DNA from: Chitinophaga solisilvae
GTDB taxonomy: Bacteria > Bacteroidota > Bacteroidia > Chitinophagales > Chitinophagaceae
Direction of reading: 5' to 3'
Assembly: GCF_009928525.1 (NCBI RefSeq)
Contig: NZ_JAABOK010000008.1
Coordinates: 310,001 to 374,000, forward strand
DNA length: 64,000 bases
Shown here: positions 59,713 to 64,000 of the stretch, in pieces
Numbering within the stretch: the stretch's first letter is position 1
Layout: the number at the start of each line of letters is the position of its first letter
Made by a program: the position numbers and the translations under genes
The notes under the pieces: model-generated
Told to the model about the DNA's origin: nothing
What the model saw: the letters and a program-made list of their open reading frames with translations, nothing else
Databases searched by the model: none

Positions 59713-60954
59713 ATGATGAAAACATTATTGCTGGCATTACTACTATTGCTTCCGCGTATTTTCTATGCACAGTCTGCCGCCCCTGAAAGGCTGGCGCTCA
59801 CCGGTGCGCGCATATACACTGCTCCCGGCAAGCCGCCGGTTGAAAACGGCATCGTTATCACCCGGGGCGGGAAAATCACCGCTGCAGGCACTTCCGGGCA
59901 GATAAAGATTCCTGCAGGCATGAAAGTGCTGGACTGTAAAGGGCTGGTGCTCATGGCCGGCTTCTGGAACAGTCATGTGCATTTTATGGAGCCGGCATGG
60001 TTCAATGCCGCTACGCAGCCGGCAGCAACGCTTACCCGGCAGATGCAACGTATGCTCACCGGTTACGGGTTCACACATGCCTTTGACCTTGCCTGCCTCG
60101 ATTTCCCGAACCTGCTGGCATTAAAAGCCAGGGTACAATCCGGCGAAGTGAAAGGGCCAGCCATACTTACTGCCGGCGTACCCTTTGCTCCGCCCAACGG
60201 CAGCCCCTTTTATATCAGACCGCTCAAACTGCGGGAAATAGGCGTTCCGGAAGAAGCAGCCGCCTATGCTGCCCGGCAGCTGGCAGACGGCGCTGATGGC
60301 ATCAAGCTGTGGTCCGCCTCCCCGGACGGACATGGCATAGTACCCATGCCGCTGGAGATTGTAAAAGCCGCTGCCGGCGCCGCACACCGGTTACATAAAC
60401 CAGTGTTTGCCCACCCTACGGCAGACACAGGATTATCCATCGCCATAGCCGGCGGCGTAGACGTACTGGCACATGTATCCCCTGACGGCTACCGTAGCTG
60501 GACGCCGGAAGAAATAACCCTGATACAGCAACACCACATGGCGGTGATACCTACCCTGAAATTATATAAATGGGAACTGGAAAGAAATGGCGTCACCGAC
60601 ATGAACAACCCGCTGATGACAACAGCGCTGCAGCAACTGGGCGCCCTGGCAAAAGCCGGCGGAGAAATACTGTTCGGCACCGACGTAGGGTATGTTACCG
60701 ACTACAGTACAACGGAAGAATTCCTGTTCCTCTCCCAGGCCGGACTGAACTTTGATCAGATACTCGCTGCCCTGACTACGGCGCCGGCTAAACGTTTTGG
60801 CAAGGAAGCCAGCAGCGGCCGCATTGCCAAAGGCATGGACGCAGACATCGTTCTACTGAAAGCAGACCCCCATACCGATATCCGCCATTTTTCGGAAGTA
60901 GCTTATACGATCCGGAACGGAGAGATAATTTATGACTACCGGAAAGACAGGTAA
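59713..60954 (+). CDS. Exported amidohydrolase-family protein
   Basis: A 413-aa protein. The signal peptide (KTLLLALLLLLPRIFYAQ) precedes the metal-dependent hydrolase: NSHVHF gives the first H-x-H site, GADGIKLW the lysine position, and GTDVGY the late aspartate. VFAHPTA and DVLAHVSPD bear further histidines. It belongs to the imidazolonepropionase/dipeptidase-like amidohydrolases of the periplasm. The start could be ATG 59704, 59713 or 59716; the last two keep a compact signal. The substrate is unknown. Confidence 0.85.
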   Translation: MMKTLLLALLLLLPRIFYAQSAAPERLALTGARIYTAPGKPPVENGIVITRGGKITAAGTSGQIKIPAGMKVLDCKGLVLMAGFWNSHVHFMEPAWFNAATQPAATLTRQMQRMLTGYGFTHAFDLACLDFPNLLALKARVQSGEVKGPAILTAGVPFAPPNGSPFYIRPLKLREIGVPEEAAAYAARQLADGADGIKLWSASPDGHGIVPMPLEIVKAAAGAAHRLHKPVFAHPTADTGLSIAIAGGVDVLAHVSPDGYRSWTPEEITLIQQHHMAVIPTLKLYKWELERNGVTDMNNPLMTTALQQLGALAKAGGEILFGTDVGYVTDYSTTEEFLFLSQAGLNFDQILAALTTAPAKRFGKEASSGRIAKGMDADIVLLKADPHTDIRHFSEVAYTIRNGEIIYDYRKDR

Positions 60955-60957
60955 TTT

Positions 60958-61096
60958 GAGGAGTGATTTACGGATTTGGGAATTTTGGAATTTTGAGATT
61001 TAAAATGCAGCAAATGTTTTCCGCGAAGATCTTTGCTGCATTTTAAATCTCAAAATTCCAAAATCCGTAAATCCGTAAATCCCAAAATCACTTCTC
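60958..61096. repeat. Long hairpin element 7 (convergent amidohydrolase and GIY-YIG genes)
   Basis: Arms GAGGAGTGATTTACGGATTT-like, then TTTTGGAATTTTGAGATTTA and AAATGCAGCAAA around a central loop. The right arm extends into the last codons of the GIY-YIG gene, so its TGA stop is inside the repeat. Confidence 0.88.
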
Positions 61097-61453
61097 CTTT
61101 CTCTGATGATACCCCTTCTCCCCATACGGTTCCAGCTCCATCATCACCAGCTTTTCCAGGGTTTTAATGCCTTCTTTGTAATCGGTGCCGGGGTCATCTG
61201 TTTCCTTTTCCTGCAGCACTTCTACAATTTCGTAGTGGAAGTCCTGGCCCTGCTGTTCGTTCCAGTCGCGCTGCAATGCCTCGTTAGCAAAAGATCCGCT
61301 CATCAGCTGTATCCGCAGGGAGTTCCAGGCTCTGTCTACATCCATGCTGCTGCCGATAAATAATTTATTGTTACGCTGGTTACGCAGCTGGTACACACCT
61401 TTCCTGAACTGCATGGCCCTGTAGGCCTCTTTCAATTCTTTTCTCGAACTCAT
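61088..61453 (-). CDS. GIY-YIG nuclease-like protein
   Basis: A 121-aa protein. GVYQLRNQRNNKLFIGSSMD matches the GIY...YIG motif, with GVY and FIG in place of the usual residues, followed by VDRAWNSLR with the conserved arginine. YEIVEVLQEKE and EKLVMMELEPYGEKGY supply the later glutamate. It may be a degenerate or specialised nuclease. It starts 4 bp inside the upstream TetR gene (ATGA overlap), an operon whose logic is unclear. Confidence 0.7.
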   Translation of the reverse strand: MSSRKELKEAYRAMQFRKGVYQLRNQRNNKLFIGSSMDVDRAWNSLRIQLMSGSFANEALQRDWNEQQGQDFHYEIVEVLQEKETDDPGTDYKEGIKTLEKLVMMELEPYGEKGYHQRKEK

Positions 61454-62049
61454 ACTGTTATTTTTAAATGCAGATCAATTACCTGACCTGCCTGTTTCAC
61501 AAATGCCTCATAGTTATCCGGGTGCCGCCTGTTGAGATACAGCGCCAGCAGGCCGGTGGTGCAGTAAAGCAGGGCGGCGTTCCTGGCGGTTATTTCCCGC
61601 GGGGCTACACTGTTTTCTTTGCGGAGCGCTTCCCAGTCGGCAGCACACAGCTCCGGCAGCAGGGAGCTGACAAGATCTGCCGTATGGCCGGTACGATCTA
61701 TCTCAGATAATTTTTCATTGAAGAACAGGTCATAGATGCCGGGGTACTGAATAAAATACTGTATGTAGGCGAGTACCACGGCTTTGAGCCGTTTGCTGCC
61801 AGGTGACATGCGGCTCGTTGCTGCCTGTACCGACAGCATGCACTCAGCCCGGAAGTCCTTCACACAGAGGAAGACCAGGTCTTTCACATCTTTAAAATAA
61901 TTGTACAGGGTAGCGAAGGAATAGCCGGCTTTGTCAGCAATATTACGGACGCTGACGCTTTTCAGTCCTTCGCTTTTCAGCAGCTCTTTGGTAGCGTCTA
62001 TAAAATATCCCCTCACCCGCTGTTCCTGCAGTTCTTTTTTACTTAACAT
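61450..62049 (-). CDS. TetR/AcrR-family transcriptional regulator
   Basis: A 199-aa protein. The N-terminal HTH KSVSVRNIADKAGYSFATLY then NYFKDVKDLVFL is canonical, and the remaining helices form the ligand domain. The start at 62049 was chosen because an operator-like palindrome lies immediately upstream and residues further upstream do not belong to the family. It is in an operon with the GIY-YIG gene. Confidence 0.9.
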   Translation of the reverse strand: MLSKKELQEQRVRGYFIDATKELLKSEGLKSVSVRNIADKAGYSFATLYNYFKDVKDLVFLCVKDFRAECMLSVQAATSRMSPGSKRLKAVVLAYIQYFIQYPGIYDLFFNEKLSEIDRTGHTADLVSSLLPELCAADWEALRKENSVAPREITARNAALLYCTTGLLALYLNRRHPDNYEAFVKQAGQVIDLHLKITV

Positions 62050-62355
62050 GATACAAATATATTTAACACTGTTCAATTTTTGAAATAATGTTAAATATTT
62101 TACAGCAAAACGGGGGCAGCAGCTCATTCCAGCGCCTGTACCCATGGCCGCAGGGTAGTGACCGGCAGCCCGCCTTCATACTTCCTGACCAGACTGCCGG
62201 AGGTATTTTACAGGTAGATGCCCGGAAAGAAACAGAGATCATAAAAGGACATTGCTTTACAATGCCGGACCTGCATAACCACACACAGGCAGCATACATG
62301 AAACAGCCTCCGGGCTTATGGTTCCCGGAGGCTGAGCAGATAAAGGAATCAGGCA
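62050..62355. other. Intergenic region with TetR operator and a palindromic stem
   Basis: TTTAACA-C-TGTTCAA (62062-62076) is a near-palindrome of the kind bound by TetR proteins, with a second weaker copy at 62080-62095. At 62304-62334, CAGCCTCCGGG / CCCGGAGGCTG forms a strong stem that probably ends the minus-strand lipoprotein gene. Two ~95-residue overlapping open frames in opposite directions here have no family features and were not called. Confidence 0.6.
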
Positions 62356-63321
62356 CTATGGTAAATTAAACACATGTACAGACTGATCCTTGTAAGACTG
62401 GTAATCCGGCTGATCAGATTTGACCTTATCAGACACCACTACAATCTGTGTAGCGCTGATAAACGATACACCTTCCACATTGCCGTACAGCACTTTGCCG
62501 CCAGGGCCTACAACACCCTGGTCATTGCCGGTCGGGAAGCTGTAGGTAGTGCCCCCGCTGATACTCCAGGATGTATCGCTCAGGGTACCGATCCATAACA
62601 GCGCATCTTCCTGTGAAGTAATGGCGACCTTGCTGCCGTACACCGCTATGTCTGAATAGTCGCCGAAGTCGGCGCCGGCAGGCAGTGTAATTTCTGCTAT
62701 CTTCTCCCACTTCGAGGCTGTTTTTCTTAATACCGGAATTTTGCCGGTGCCTTCTACCAGCCCCAGCAGGTAGCTTTCTCCGTTACGGTATACATGCGCA
62801 ATGCCTTCAAATCCTTTGTTGCTTTCATCTTCAGAAAAATTATAGCCTGCCCATTTGCTGCTCAGGTAATTCATGGAGCTGTCATACTCCCTGATTCTGG
62901 GCTGCCAGCTGCTGCCATTTTCCACAGCTTCTTCCACCACATAAAAACGGGACGGGCTAATGTTACTGTAGGTGATACCTTCAAAATCAGAATCGCCGGA
63001 TCCTGATCCCAGCAGGGTATTCTGACTGCTGTTCAGCGGTAATGAACTTTTGATACGGGCAATTTTAAAACGGTTATCACAGGGAATGTAAAAGTATCCG
63101 TTCAGATAATACACACCGCTGGCCTCGAATTTATCGGATTTCTTATAGCCGGGCAGCAGCTTGTACAGTTTGGCTTCTGCAACCGGAGCGCCGAGGCTGA
63201 CAGACTCCGTATGTACGTTACGGTTAGTAGTGGTACCGGTATTCATTTCAGCCGGTTGCTTGGTACAGGATGCTGCCAGTAACAGTAATCCGATGGCGGG
63301 AAAAATGGTTTTTCTTTTCAT
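62356..63321 (-). CDS. Lipoprotein, SdiA-regulated/phytase-like beta-propeller type
   Basis: A 321-aa exported lipoprotein: signal FPAIGLLLLAASC with lipobox cysteine, then a long beta-strand-rich region with repeating motifs around GVYYLNGYFYIPCDN, GDSDFEGITYSNISP, GFEGIAHVYRNGESYLLGLV and EGVSFISATQIVVVSDK. The pattern resembles esterase-like phytase or SdiA-regulated beta propellers. The function is unknown. Confidence 0.65.
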   Translation of the reverse strand: MKRKTIFPAIGLLLLAASCTKQPAEMNTGTTTNRNVHTESVSLGAPVAEAKLYKLLPGYKKSDKFEASGVYYLNGYFYIPCDNRFKIARIKSSLPLNSSQNTLLGSGSGDSDFEGITYSNISPSRFYVVEEAVENGSSWQPRIREYDSSMNYLSSKWAGYNFSEDESNKGFEGIAHVYRNGESYLLGLVEGTGKIPVLRKTASKWEKIAEITLPAGADFGDYSDIAVYGSKVAITSQEDALLWIGTLSDTSWSISGGTTYSFPTGNDQGVVGPGGKVLYGNVEGVSFISATQIVVVSDKVKSDQPDYQSYKDQSVHVFNLP

Positions 63322-63423
63322 TAAAGGGTTGTTTAGGGGATTTGGAATCGGGTTAAAAAAACATAGTTTATATAAATATAAGGTTTCTCCTTACATGTAG
63401 TATATGGTACATCCTTTACGGTA

Positions 63424-63455
63424 TTTGCAGAAACCAGCAGGATTTCGTTCCTTTG
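63424..63455 (+). promoter_or_regulatory. Promoter of the right-edge TetR gene
   Basis: TTTG (63424-63427) and TTCCTTTG (63448-63455, one mismatch to TAnnTTTG) are 20 bp apart, ~25 bp before the start codon. Confidence 0.5.
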
Positions 63456-63480
63456 CAGATAATACTAACCGGTATTTTTT

Positions 63481-64000
63481 ATGAAGAAAGCGGAAGCTAC
63501 CCGGCTGCACATCCTGCAAAAGGCATTTGAACTGATATACGTAAAAGGTTATCAGACCACCAGCGTGGATGATATTCTGGCTACCACGCAGGTAACAAAG
63601 GGCGCTTTCTATTACCATTTCAAAAACAAGGACGAAATGGGTATCGCTATCATCAATGAAATCATGAAGCCATCGCTGATAAACAGCTTCATAGTACCGT
63701 TACAGCAGCAGGAAAACCCCGTAGAAGCCATCTGGCAGCTGATACATCACCTGCTGATGAAAAACGAATTCCTGAAAGTAGCATATGGCTGCCCCGCTGC
63801 CAACTTCACCTACGAGATGACGCCCTGGAACAGTGATTTCACGCAAGTGCTGGACGAACTCGCCCGGCAATGGGAAAAAGTGATGATACAGACCATCGAG
63901 AGAGGAAAGAAAAACAAATACATCCGGAAAGATGTCAATGCCCGCCAGGTAACACTATTTATTATCTCCGGCTATTGGGGCATCCGCAATTTCGGTAAGC
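63481..64000 (+). CDS. TetR/AcrR-family transcriptional regulator (partial, cut by window edge)
   Basis: At least 173 residues are visible. The HTH TTSVDDILATTQVTKGAFYY then HFKNKDEMGIAII is canonical for TetR. The following CPAANFTYEMTPW segment resembles the C-terminal domain of the YxaF/LmrA-like branch. The frame is open to the window edge, so the gene continues to the right. Confidence 0.9.
   Translation, partial: MKKAEATRLHILQKAFELIYVKGYQTTSVDDILATTQVTKGAFYYHFKNKDEMGIAIINEIMKPSLINSFIVPLQQQENPVEAIWQLIHHLLMKNEFLKVAYGCPAANFTYEMTPWNSDFTQVLDELARQWEKVMIQTIERGKKNKYIRKDVNARQVTLFIISGYWGIRNFGK

Noticed and set aside
62088..62369. A 93-codon plus-strand frame between the TetR gene and the lipoprotein gene.
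   Set aside because: It overlaps the operator-like region and a terminator stem, has no recognisable domain and faces an equally long frame on the other strand.

Overview
The window looks like chromosomal DNA of a gliding-type Bacteroidota, most likely a Chitinophaga or close relative in the Chitinophagaceae. The evidence is a type IX secretion (T9SS) C-terminal tail on a phosphatase, a gliding-motility (CHU_C) tail on a 3645-residue surface protein, DUF5686, DUF4260, DUF2652 and MacB/FtsX-type proteins typical of the phylum, TAnnTTTG-type -7 promoter boxes, almost no Shine-Dalgarno sequences, and an orphan class I lanthipeptide precursor with the Bacteroidota-type leader. The genus is an inference.

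Region 1-4032 is an accessory island. It holds the wreck of an IS481-type transposase with a ~96-bp internal inversion, then a translationally coupled two-gene cassette on the minus strand: a small HEPN-like protein and a 919-aa protein with a KGGVGR deviant Walker A ATPase plus a second P-loop NTPase. The cassette is visibly AT-richer than the rest and lies on the 3' side of a tRNA-Lys(TTT) gene. It is the best candidate here for a poorly described conflict or defence system.

Region 4090-23353 is mostly ordinary metabolism and envelope: chorismate mutase, AlkZ-like protein, VOC and NTF2-like enzymes, an MFS exporter divergent from its AraC regulator, a glycine-zipper lipoprotein, a PP2C-like protein, a DUF5686 outer-membrane protein, a 2H phosphoesterase, an SDR, DoxX, an SLH/PrcB protein, a T9SS purple acid phosphatase, a di-haem cytochrome c peroxidase, a NarL-type two-component pair and a small lipoprotein.

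Region 23750-41957 has an FtsX-type permease, an FkbM methyltransferase, DUF4260, an alpha/beta hydrolase, a LytS/LytTR two-component pair, and then a ~11-kb gene for a secreted protein with about 22 DUF11 repeats.

Region 42110-64000 has a SnoaL-ABM fusion, a CHAT protease, a MocR regulator divergent from a cupin plus DHDPS-like aldolase operon, a tandem pair of TPR histidine kinases (the second with an eroded ATPase domain) followed by a Crp/Fnr regulator, an AraC regulator with an RclC-like membrane protein, DUF2652, the lanthipeptide precursor, an epoxide hydrolase, DoxX, an ArsR/AHSA1 operon with tandem operators, an amidohydrolase, a GIY-YIG/TetR pair, a lipoprotein and a partial TetR gene at the right edge.

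Across the window, seven intergenic 115-155-bp near-perfect hairpins share an architecture: outer arms of short tandem units and, in five of the seven, an inner core resembling ATGCAGCGAAGAT. They lie mostly between convergent genes, and four of them supply a gene's stop codon. They look like a dispersed family of palindromic elements that probably act as bidirectional terminators.
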